Below are positions 50,464 through 57,362 of a stretch of 64,000 nt of DNA, piece by piece. Made by a program: the position numbers and the translations under genes. Below the pieces are notes generated by a model. That model worked only from the letters and a program-made list of their open reading frames with translations. It ran no database searches and was not told the DNA's origin. The stretch's first letter is position 1. Each line of letters starts with the position of its first letter. This DNA comes from CG2-30-58-95 sp964618215 (GTDB lineage Bacteria > Chloroflexota > Anaerolineae > Anaerolineales > Villigracilaceae): the NCBI GenBank assembly GCA_964618215.1, contig CAZTZE010000007.1, positions 1-64,000 of the forward strand. Direction: 5' to 3'.

Positions 50464-51655
50464 CCTCGGGGAAATTCAGGGCGACGGGATGATCCGGCGC
50501 TTGCGATAAATACTCCACTATTTGAGCCTCCACGCCCGCATCCAGCGCAGCCCCGGCGACGATCTTCTGGAACAACTCGGCGCTGACGCCGCCGGAGCAG
50601 GAGAATGTGACCAGGATCCCACCGGGGCGGAGCAACTTGAATGCCAGCAGGTTGATGTCCTTATAGCCGCGCGCCGCTTTCTCGGCCTGGGCTGCGGTTG
50701 GCGCGAACTTGGGCGGGTCGAGGATGATGAGGTCGAACGAGCGGCCTTCGTCTCTAAATTTGCGTAAGAGTTGAAAGACATCCCCTTCGAGGGACGAGTG
50801 ACGAGTGATGAGTGACCCCTCGACTGCGCTCGGGGCAGGCGAGGGATGGGTGATGGGGGATGAATTGAGGGCAACATTTTCACGGCAGAGAGCGAGCGCG
50901 TCAGCAGAAGAATCTACGGATAATACCGATTTCGCTCCCCCCGCCAGGGCATTGACTGTAAATCCGCCGGTATAGCAAAAACAATCCAGCACCTCGCGTC
51001 CCGCTGCAAGTTGGCGCACACGGCGGCGGTTTTCGCGCTGGTCGAGGTAGAAACCCGTCTTATGACCATGAGCGAGGTCAACCGTAAAACGTAATGCGTA
51101 TTCCGTAATTGTCAGGCGTTCGGGAGGGGTACCGCGCAGCGGGCCGACTCTGGGAGCGAGACCTTCCAGTTCGCGCACCTCCGCGTCGGAGCGTTCATAG
51201 ATGTATTGCAGGCCGGTGAGTTCGAGGAGGAGATCGGCGATGGTCTCACGCCAGAATTCCGCGCTGGAGGCCAGGAATTGGACGACGAGCGTATCCGCGT
51301 AGCGATCCACGATCAGGCCGGGGATGCCATCCGATTCGGCATGAATGATGCGATACGCATCCGTGTCATGGGAGACGTTCAACGTTTGACGTTGGAGGTG
51401 TGACGAGTGAAGCCGTCGCCGAAAGAAATCCGCGTCCACCGCCTCGGACGGGTCGAAGGTCCAAACGCGGGCGCGGATTTGAGAGTGGGGACTGTAAGCG
51501 GCGCGGGCCAGGAATTCGCCTGTAAACGAGAGCAGCTCCACGGTCGCGCCCGCTTCGGGATTTCCATCCATGCGCTCAACCGCGCCGGAGAAAATCCACG
51601 GATGGCGGCGCAGGAGCGATTTCTCGCGTCCGGGTTTCAAGATGAGGTTGGGCAT
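50423..51655 (-). CDS. rlmI: RlmI-like 23S rRNA (cytosine-5) methyltransferase
   Basis: 410 residues. N-terminal PUA domain (about 1-75, LKPGREKSLLRRHPWIFSG), a central EEHD-like region and a C-terminal class I methyltransferase with the motif VLDCFCYTGGFTVNAL (near 218) and DLIILDPPKFAP (near 310). It methylates C1962 of 23S rRNA in E. coli; same role inferred. Two oddities: about residues 265-290 (PITHPSPAPSAVEGSLITRH region) come from 7-bp repeats and CCCCTCGACTGCGCTCGGGG (50793-50835); and the C-terminal residues after YLKGLV were replaced by a small insertion. Two more copies of its last 40 codons lie downstream between cargo genes. Confidence 0.92.
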   Translation of the reverse strand: MPNLILKPGREKSLLRRHPWIFSGAVERMDGNPEAGATVELLSFTGEFLARAAYSPHSQIRARVWTFDPSEAVDADFFRRRLHSSHLQRQTLNVSHDTDAYRIIHAESDGIPGLIVDRYADTLVVQFLASSAEFWRETIADLLLELTGLQYIYERSDAEVRELEGLAPRVGPLRGTPPERLTITEYALRFTVDLAHGHKTGFYLDQRENRRRVRQLAAGREVLDCFCYTGGFTVNALAGGAKSVLSVDSSADALALCRENVALNSSPITHPSPAPSAVEGSLITRHSSLEGDVFQLLRKFRDEGRSFDLIILDPPKFAPTAAQAEKAARGYKDINLLAFKLLRPGGILVTFSCSGGVSAELFQKIVAGAALDAGVEAQIVEYLSQAPDHPVALNFPEGAYLKGLVVRHVA

Positions 51656-51659
51656 AAGA

Positions 51660-51691
51660 AAAAAGTGCCCGTCATTTTCAAAGTGACGGGC
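51660..51691 (-). terminator. Terminator of the alpha-oxoamine synthase gene
   Basis: On the minus strand the stem GCCCGTCA / TGACGGGC (51684-51691 with 51667-51674) is followed by ACTTTTTT. Confidence 0.85.
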
Positions 51692-51700
51692 GCTTGCTGA

Positions 51701-52909
51701 CTAAATAATCCCGATTTCCTTGCCGGCCTTCTCGATCACGTCCATCGCATATTCGATCTCGTCCGGTTCGTGCGCCGCAGTGACGGTGGCGCGCAGCCTG
51801 GAGAGGCCCTCCGGCACAGCCGGGGAAACGACCGGTAGGACGAAGACGTCGTGATGTTGGGATGCACGCGTCATGGCGAAGGCGCGTTCGTCCGTGCCGC
51901 ATAGCACCGGGACGATGGCGGTGGTGGTCAGCAGGGTGTCGAAGCCGCGCTTCTTCAGGCCACTGATGAATTGGTCGGCGTTGGCGCGCAGCTTCTCGAT
52001 GCGCCACGGCTCATCCAGGATGACTTTGAAGGCCTCGTTGGCCGCGGCAGCCTGCGCGGGGGGTAAGGCAGCCGAGAAGATGTAGGCGCGGCTGGCGTGA
52101 CGCAGGTATTGGACAAGTTCCTTCTTGCCGGCCACGTACCCGCCGACAGACGGGATGGTCTTGCTCAAGGTGCCCATTTTGATGTCAATGCTATCCCACA
52201 GGCCGAAGTGCTCCTCGATGCCGCGCCCGGTCTCGCCGAGGACACCCACCGAGTGCGCTTCGTCAATCATCAGCCAGGCGTTGTATTTCTTGCACAGTTC
52301 GACCATGCGTGGGAAGTCAATCACGTCGCCGTCCATGCTGAAGACCGCGTCCGCGACGACCATCTTGGCGACGCCATCCGGCGCCTGCTGGAGGCGCTTC
52401 TCCAGGTCGTCCATCTGGTTGTGGCGGAAGCGGCGGAATTCCGCGCCGGACATCATGCAGCCATCCACGATACTGGCGTGATTGAGCTTGTCGGAGATGA
52501 CATAATCGCCGCGTCCCATCAGGGTCGAGATGACCGCCAGATTCGTGGCGTAACCGGAGGTATAGGTAATGGCTGCTTCGGTATGTTTAAATTTGGCTAT
52601 TGTCTCTTCCAACTCATAATGCAGTTCAAGCGTGCCAGCCAGGGTGCGGACGCCGTGCGTGCCGGTGCCATACTTATCCACGGCGGCCTTGGCTGCCGCG
52701 TTGATGCGCGGATGCCCGATCAGGCCCAGGTAACTGTACGAGGCGAACATGCCCATCTCGCGTCCATTGACCATGACACGCGCTCCACCGCACAGTTCGC
52801 TGATCGGCAGGTTATAGAAGTACAGGTCGTTCTCGCGCAGCATTTGCTCGCGAGCGCCCATGGCGCGAATCCGCCGTGTGACGGTATCATCGGTGTTTCG
52901 GAAGTCCAT
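51701..52909 (-). CDS. Alpha-oxoamine synthase (glycine C-acetyltransferase/8-amino-7-oxononanoate/serine palmitoyltransferase family)
   Basis: 402 residues of PLP fold type I. The PLP lysine lies in GTLSKTIPSVGGYV (near 238), the Asp/His of the site in IDEAHSVGVLGETGRG (near 203), with FASYSYLGLIGHP near the start. These enzymes condense an amino acid with an acyl-CoA. KBL (threonine breakdown), BioF and SPT are hard to separate by eye; the neighbours do not include biotin genes. AAGGAG precedes the ATG at 52909; the longer in-frame start is not conserved. Confidence 0.87.
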   Translation of the reverse strand: MDFRNTDDTVTRRIRAMGAREQMLRENDLYFYNLPISELCGGARVMVNGREMGMFASYSYLGLIGHPRINAAAKAAVDKYGTGTHGVRTLAGTLELHYELEETIAKFKHTEAAITYTSGYATNLAVISTLMGRGDYVISDKLNHASIVDGCMMSGAEFRRFRHNQMDDLEKRLQQAPDGVAKMVVADAVFSMDGDVIDFPRMVELCKKYNAWLMIDEAHSVGVLGETGRGIEEHFGLWDSIDIKMGTLSKTIPSVGGYVAGKKELVQYLRHASRAYIFSAALPPAQAAAANEAFKVILDEPWRIEKLRANADQFISGLKKRGFDTLLTTTAIVPVLCGTDERAFAMTRASQHHDVFVLPVVSPAVPEGLSRLRATVTAAHEPDEIEYAMDVIEKAGKEIGII

Positions 52910-53078
52910 GACTGGCTGCTCCTTATTGGAATTATGCGTAAGTTTAGTCCAGGGAGGAGTTTCTGTCAATCAGACCTTGCGACGGTGATGGTGTGCAGGC
53001 AATATCTGAGACTGTTGGCGAATTCAATTTCTTGCAAGATACGGGCTTTTGGGTTGTGCATTGACCCCCTCCCAGCCT

Positions 53079-53116
53079 CCCCCAAATTCCAAAGTGTGGA
53101 ATTTGGGGGAGGGGAA
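53079..53116. repeat. Hairpin CCCCCAAATTCC...GGAATTTGGGGG
   Basis: Perfect arms around AAAGTGT; preceded by CCCCCTCCCAGCCT. Same family as 21556-21600, with a changed stem. Lies just past the HAD gene on the minus strand. Confidence 0.8.
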
Positions 53117-53127
53117 TTGCTTTTCTA

Positions 53128-53886
53128 CTAGAAATAATCAATCAATTGTTTTACGCGCAGCACACCGTCATACTCAATGCCTGCCCCCCCTTTGCGCAAC
53201 TGGCCTTTTTCGCCATCCGGGTCGCCCAGGCAGGTGACGATAATGTCGCCGCCGCTGAGGTCCTCTTTCTCGGTGTAGTGGTTGGTGGTCACCACAATAT
53301 GTGTACCGGCGGCTTTGGCAGCCAGCACCCCGTTCTTCGAGTCCTCGACGACGATGACCTCCTCCGGTTTTAATCCGGTTTTGGCGAGCGCCAGGTTATA
53401 GATCGCCGGATCGGGTTTTTTCTTTTCCACCACGTCGCCGGCCAGCACGATATCGAACTTGATGTCCGTAAGGACTTTCTCGGTGATGGCTTTGGCCGCC
53501 TGCTCGTTGGAGGTGGTGCAGACGCCGATGAGCAGCCCGGCGTCCATGGCCTCTTTCATGAAGCGGTGGATGCCCGGGCGCAGCGGCAGTTTGCCGGTTT
53601 CGATCAGTTCCACGAACAACGCGGTCTTGCGCTTGTGCATGCTTTTCACCAACTCGTCCAGTTCTTCGGGCGCAATTGGCTTGGAGAATCCCCTTGTCTG
53701 GGCATGATGCTTCATGCGCTCTTTGCCTCCGGCGATCTGGAGCAGTTCGTGATAATAATCCACGCTCCACTCGTCGCTGAAGCCGAACTCCTTGAAGGTC
53801 ATGTTGAACGAGACGCGATGTCCGTCGCGTTCTGTGTCAATGATCACGCCATCCTGGTCGAAGAACACTGCTTTGATTTGTGACAT
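53128..53886 (-). CDS. HAD-IA phosphatase (beta-phosphoglucomutase-like)
   Basis: 252 residues. Motif I FFDQDGVIIDTE (residues 8-19) with both Asp present, motif II VCTTSNEQAAK, motif III Lys in KKKPDPAIYNLAL, motif IV VEDSKNGVLAAKAAG. Cap domain about 20-95. Predicted phosphatase or phosphomutase on a sugar or amino phosphate. ATG at 53886 follows GGAGG. Part of a minus-strand cluster with an aminotransferase, an aldolase and a kinase. Confidence 0.9.
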   Translation of the reverse strand: MSQIKAVFFDQDGVIIDTERDGHRVSFNMTFKEFGFSDEWSVDYYHELLQIAGGKERMKHHAQTRGFSKPIAPEELDELVKSMHKRKTALFVELIETGKLPLRPGIHRFMKEAMDAGLLIGVCTTSNEQAAKAITEKVLTDIKFDIVLAGDVVEKKKPDPAIYNLALAKTGLKPEEVIVVEDSKNGVLAAKAAGTHIVVTTNHYTEKEDLSGGDIIVTCLGDPDGEKGQLRKGGAGIEYDGVLRVKQLIDYF

Positions 53887-53905
53887 AGTTGCCTCCGTTT
53901 CAAGG

Positions 53906-54001
53906 AGACCTGACATGTCTCCGCGAAAGTCCGATTTACTCGCGCCGTTTTCCATGCAAAAGTTCTGCGGGAAGGCAGCGCGGATGAGACATGTCAGGTC
54001 T
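53906..54001. mobile_element. 96-bp inverted-repeat element, copy 2 of 2
   Basis: Perfect 15-bp terminal inverted repeats AGACCTGACATGTCT (53906-53920) and complement (53987-54001). Same length as 20155-20250, similar interior in reverse orientation. Lies between the aminotransferase stop and the HAD start. Confidence 0.8.
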
Positions 54002-54008
54002 GACTAAT

Positions 54009-55118
54009 TTACTTCTTCATCCCAAAGAACTCGCGGAGCGTGTCCACGAACAGGCGATTCTCTTCCTGCGAGCCGATGGTGACGCGGAACCAACCTTCGC
54101 TTCCGTATTTCTTGGTCTCGCCGCGCAGGATGATGCCTTTGGTCTCCGCATAGGCCAGCGCTTCCTTGCCATTCTTGCCGGTCTCACCGCAATCGAAGAG
54201 AATGTAGTTTGCTTTGGAGGGGAAGATGACAAAGCCCGGGATGTCGCTCAGCGACTCGGTGATGAAGTCAATTTCGCTGTTGTTGAACTTGACGCGTTCG
54301 GCCAGTCCCTCGGTGTCTTCAAAGGCCGCCAGCGCCGCCCACATCGGGATCGTGCCCACGTTCCAGGGCAGGAGCGAGCCGGAGATCTGGTCAATCACTT
54401 CCTTGGCCGCCATCGCGTAACCGAAGCGCATGCCCGCCAGTCCGTAGGCCTTCGAGAGCGTGCGCGTGACGATAACGTTGGTGTACTTCTTGGTCAGCGC
54501 CACCTGCGACATGCCCAATCCCGAATACTCGACGTACGCCTCATCAATCACGAACGGGATGCCCGTCTCCGCGATGGGGATGAAATGCTTCGCGTCCATG
54601 AAGTTGCCGGTTGGGTTGTTCGGGTTGGCGACGACGATGATCTTGGTCTTGTCGGTGATGGCGGCCAAAATCGCATCGGGATCGTAGTGCATGGCCTTGC
54701 CCTTGTAGACCATCGGCACGTTGACCATCTTCGCGCCCAGCAATGTGCCACGCAATCCATAAATACCGAAGCACGGCGTGTGCTGGATCACTTCCTGTCC
54801 CGGCTCGATGAACATGCGGAAGATGTTGTCGAACACTTCGCTGGAGCCGTTGCCGATCATGACGTTGTACGGACCGTCCAGTCCGTTCATCTCCGCGATC
54901 TTGGTGCGGACAACGAGTCCCTGGTCGGGATAGCGGTTCGCCATCTTGGAGTACTTGACCATCGCCTCGAGCACTTTTTCGGACGGGGGAAGCGGATTCT
55001 CGTTGGACATCATGCGGTGCAGGGACGGGTCGCGCCACGCCTTTTCGATGTGGTCCGAGATGTACATCGGGATGCCCTTTACCCATGGGGCGTAGTATTC
55101 TTCGATTTTCTTTGCCAT
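54009..55118 (-). CDS. HisC-like pyridoxal-phosphate aminotransferase
   Basis: 369 residues, class I/II aminotransferase. NENPLPPSEKVLEAM, the PLP-binding GNGSSEVFDNIFRMF, VANPNNPTGNFMDA, VIDEAYVEYSG and the PLP lysine in TRTLSKAYGLAGMRFGYA (near 225) are all in place, as in histidinol-phosphate aminotransferases. No other his genes are nearby, so it may act on another amino substrate of the surrounding catabolic cluster. GAGGAG precedes the ATG at 55118. Confidence 0.9.
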   Translation of the reverse strand: MAKKIEEYYAPWVKGIPMYISDHIEKAWRDPSLHRMMSNENPLPPSEKVLEAMVKYSKMANRYPDQGLVVRTKIAEMNGLDGPYNVMIGNGSSEVFDNIFRMFIEPGQEVIQHTPCFGIYGLRGTLLGAKMVNVPMVYKGKAMHYDPDAILAAITDKTKIIVVANPNNPTGNFMDAKHFIPIAETGIPFVIDEAYVEYSGLGMSQVALTKKYTNVIVTRTLSKAYGLAGMRFGYAMAAKEVIDQISGSLLPWNVGTIPMWAALAAFEDTEGLAERVKFNNSEIDFITESLSDIPGFVIFPSKANYILFDCGETGKNGKEALAYAETKGIILRGETKKYGSEGWFRVTIGSQEENRLFVDTLREFFGMKK

Positions 55119-55301
55119 TGTTTGACTCCTCAATAGTTGTTTACAAAACTGTAGCAACGACTCTGCGAAGCGCCCTGCGGGTCAATCGTTCAACCGGCAC
55201 AGCGACTCAAGTCGCAACTACAAAATCTTTTCTCGATCTGCCGAGTTACGCGCCACGCAACACGAACCACGCATCACTCACCTGTCTACGTGTGTACCTG
55301 C
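55119..55301. other. Intergenic repeat sequence
   Basis: Contains TCTGCGAAGCGCCCTGCGGG (55160), the pair AGCGACT/AAGTCGC (55200) and a 7-bp tract of ACGC-type units (55243-55285). No gene. Confidence 0.6.
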
Positions 55302-56177
55302 CTACGCCTTGCCCGCGCTTCCAAGCATGTCAATCCAGTGCATCACGGCCTTGCGCGTCGCGTCGCGGACAGCCGCATCCAATTTGCCGGGATCATATTC
55401 ATCGCGGTGCGCGCTGATGTACTCGAACTTCGAGTCGATCAACGTGTGCTTCAACTCGGTGGACACGTTGAACTTTGCGCCGCCAGCCTCGAGCAGTTTC
55501 TTGATGTAATCTTCGGGCAATCCTGTGCCGCCATGCACGACCAGCGGAGTCTTGATCGTCTTGCCGTTCAGCAATTGGTTGATCTTGGCCATGCGCTCGA
55601 AATCCACTTTTGGATTCTTGGTCTTGTACACGCCATGCGCGGTGCCGATGGCGGGGGCGAAGATATCCAGCCCCGTGCGCTCGACGAATTCGACCGACTG
55701 CTGCGGATTGGCCAACTGCGTCTCGTCTTCCGCGACCTTGACCTGGTCTTCCACACCGCTCACGGTGCCCAACTCGCCTTCGACGGAGATGTCCCCGACC
55801 TTGTGGCAGTAATCCACCACTTCCTTGGTCTGGCGGATGTTCTCTTCGAAGGATTGTTTGGAGGCGTCAATCATGATGTTGGTGTAGCCGGCGTCTGCAC
55901 ACTTCTTGCAGTAATCCACCTCGGTGCAGTGATCGAGGTGCAGGCAGATGGGGATGGGCGCGGACGAAGCAATAGTGCGGTAGATCGCCACCATCACGTC
56001 TGTACCCAGGAACTTGGATGGCTTGACGGAAGTCTGGATGATCACAGGCGACTTCTTCTCGATCGCGGCGTCCACCACCGCTTCGAGCTGGAGCAGGTCT
56101 GTGATGTTGAACGCGCCGATGGCATACTTGCCCTTCGCCGCTTCAACCATGATCTCTTTTGCGTTTACGATGGACAT
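55302..56177 (-). CDS. fba: Class II fructose-bisphosphate aldolase family protein
   Basis: 291 residues. Zinc and catalytic residues: CLHLDHCTE (near 86; Asp and His), EGELGTVSG, FAPAIGTAHGVYK (His near 180) and VVHGGTGLPE (His near 213). Zinc-dependent aldol cleavage of a ketose bisphosphate or related phosphate ester. In this gene neighbourhood (kinase, aminotransferase, HAD) it may cleave a pathway-specific sugar phosphate rather than serve glycolysis. GGAGTTC precedes the ATG. Confidence 0.92.
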   Translation of the reverse strand: MSIVNAKEIMVEAAKGKYAIGAFNITDLLQLEAVVDAAIEKKSPVIIQTSVKPSKFLGTDVMVAIYRTIASSAPIPICLHLDHCTEVDYCKKCADAGYTNIMIDASKQSFEENIRQTKEVVDYCHKVGDISVEGELGTVSGVEDQVKVAEDETQLANPQQSVEFVERTGLDIFAPAIGTAHGVYKTKNPKVDFERMAKINQLLNGKTIKTPLVVHGGTGLPEDYIKKLLEAGGAKFNVSTELKHTLIDSKFEYISAHRDEYDPGKLDAAVRDATRKAVMHWIDMLGSAGKA

Positions 56178-56243
56178 GGGAACTCCTTTTGTTGGTTGTC
56201 TTTTGTTTAGGTGTCTTGCGAAATTTGAACGCTTTCTTGCACA

Positions 56244-56313
56244 AGGATGAAGGATGAAAGATGAAAGATGAATTCATCCTTCATCCTTCATCTTTCATCC
56301 TTTTTTCATCCTT
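56244..56313. repeat. Inverted 7-bp tandem repeat (AGGATGA / TTCATCC)
   Basis: Four AGGATGA/AAGATGA units face four TTCATCC/TTCATCT units around GAATTC, giving a long hairpin between the kinase and aldolase genes. The same kind of sequence is embedded in hemW at 9567-9635. Confidence 0.85.
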
Positions 56314-57235
56314 TCTTAGAAACATCCTCCAACCACTGCTCCCAGCGATAATCGGTCACGTGCTGGCGCAGGCGGCCGAACCACAAGTCCGCGTAGCCCT
56401 GGAAATCCTCTTCCAGTTTCGAGATGCCCGTCTGCGTTGTCCCCCACATAGCCTCATGCAACTCAGACATCGGCCACATCAACTTGAGGCGGGCAAAGTT
56501 CCCGGGCGTCACTTCACCGAAGTATTCTTGCAACAACAGGCGCACCTGGTCGTCGGTCAGACGGTGATGGTGGGAGAAGTTCGCCAGGTCAAAGAAAATA
56601 TCGCCCATGCCGGCGTATTCCCAATCCAGCAGGCGCAACTCGCCGATCTCTCCGGGGACTTCCTCATCCAGCCAGTTCAAGTTGAGCAGGTCGTCGTGGC
56701 AGGGAGTAGGGATGTAGGGGTCTTTCAAGAGCGCCTCTTCGACTTCGCCCTTCTTCTGCATGATCCAATCCCAATCGAACGGGAACTTGCAGTTGTTGCT
56801 TTTGGAAATCTTCGTGAGCATCTCCACGCGGCGGAAGACGTTGAACTCGCCCTTCAACTCCGGCGCGCGTCTGTGGAAGAGCCGTACTTTACGAACCACG
56901 CGGACAATGTTATCCGGCTTGATGATCTCATCAGGCGGCAGGCGTTTGCCATTCACAAAGCGTGTGACAATATGCCCTTCCGGCTCGATAAAATACACGA
57001 CCTCCGGAGCAATCCCCAATTGCCCGGCCGCAAAATTGGCGGCATATTCCACATCGCGGCGAATGCCAAGTTGATCGGTACCCTCGCCCGCAAGGCGGAT
57101 CACATACGACTTTCCGTCCGCGTCGATCTTAAAGTTCAGGTTAGTAATACCGCCAGTGAGCAGGGTCTTCTTCACATTCTTTGACTCGGCCAGAAATGGC
57201 ACGCGAGCGACAGCTTCATCTATCGTAAGGGTCAT
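56306..57235 (-). CDS. Choline/ethanolamine kinase-like phosphotransferase
   Basis: 309 residues, aminoglycoside-phosphotransferase/choline-kinase fold. N-lobe TLLTGGITNLNFKI and YVIRLAGEGTDQLGIRR; catalytic loop PCHDDLLNLNWL (Brenner-type HDDxxxxN, near 198); metal Asp in LLDWEYAGMGD. The GGxTNxNFKI and DWEY patterns favour choline or ethanolamine kinase over antibiotic kinases. The neighbouring dimethylglycine-dehydrogenase-like gene fits methylated amine metabolism. Confidence 0.88.
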   Translation of the reverse strand: MTLTIDEAVARVPFLAESKNVKKTLLTGGITNLNFKIDADGKSYVIRLAGEGTDQLGIRRDVEYAANFAAGQLGIAPEVVYFIEPEGHIVTRFVNGKRLPPDEIIKPDNIVRVVRKVRLFHRRAPELKGEFNVFRRVEMLTKISKSNNCKFPFDWDWIMQKKGEVEEALLKDPYIPTPCHDDLLNLNWLDEEVPGEIGELRLLDWEYAGMGDIFFDLANFSHHHRLTDDQVRLLLQEYFGEVTPGNFARLKLMWPMSELHEAMWGTTQTGISKLEEDFQGYADLWFGRLRQHVTDYRWEQWLEDVSKKG

Positions 57236-57362
57236 GGCTATTTTCTTGAAGATTGGAATTTATGCGAAGGCTTTCCGTAGTCTTGACAGAAGTCTGAATT
57301 GAAGTGGACAGTCACCTCCTTCCGTTTCACCGCTTCACACGCGGACCCTTAGCTTGCTACCG

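Noticed and set aside
55290..57184. Plus-strand open frames of about 300 codons over the aldolase and kinase genes
   Set aside because: Shadows of well-recognised minus-strand genes.
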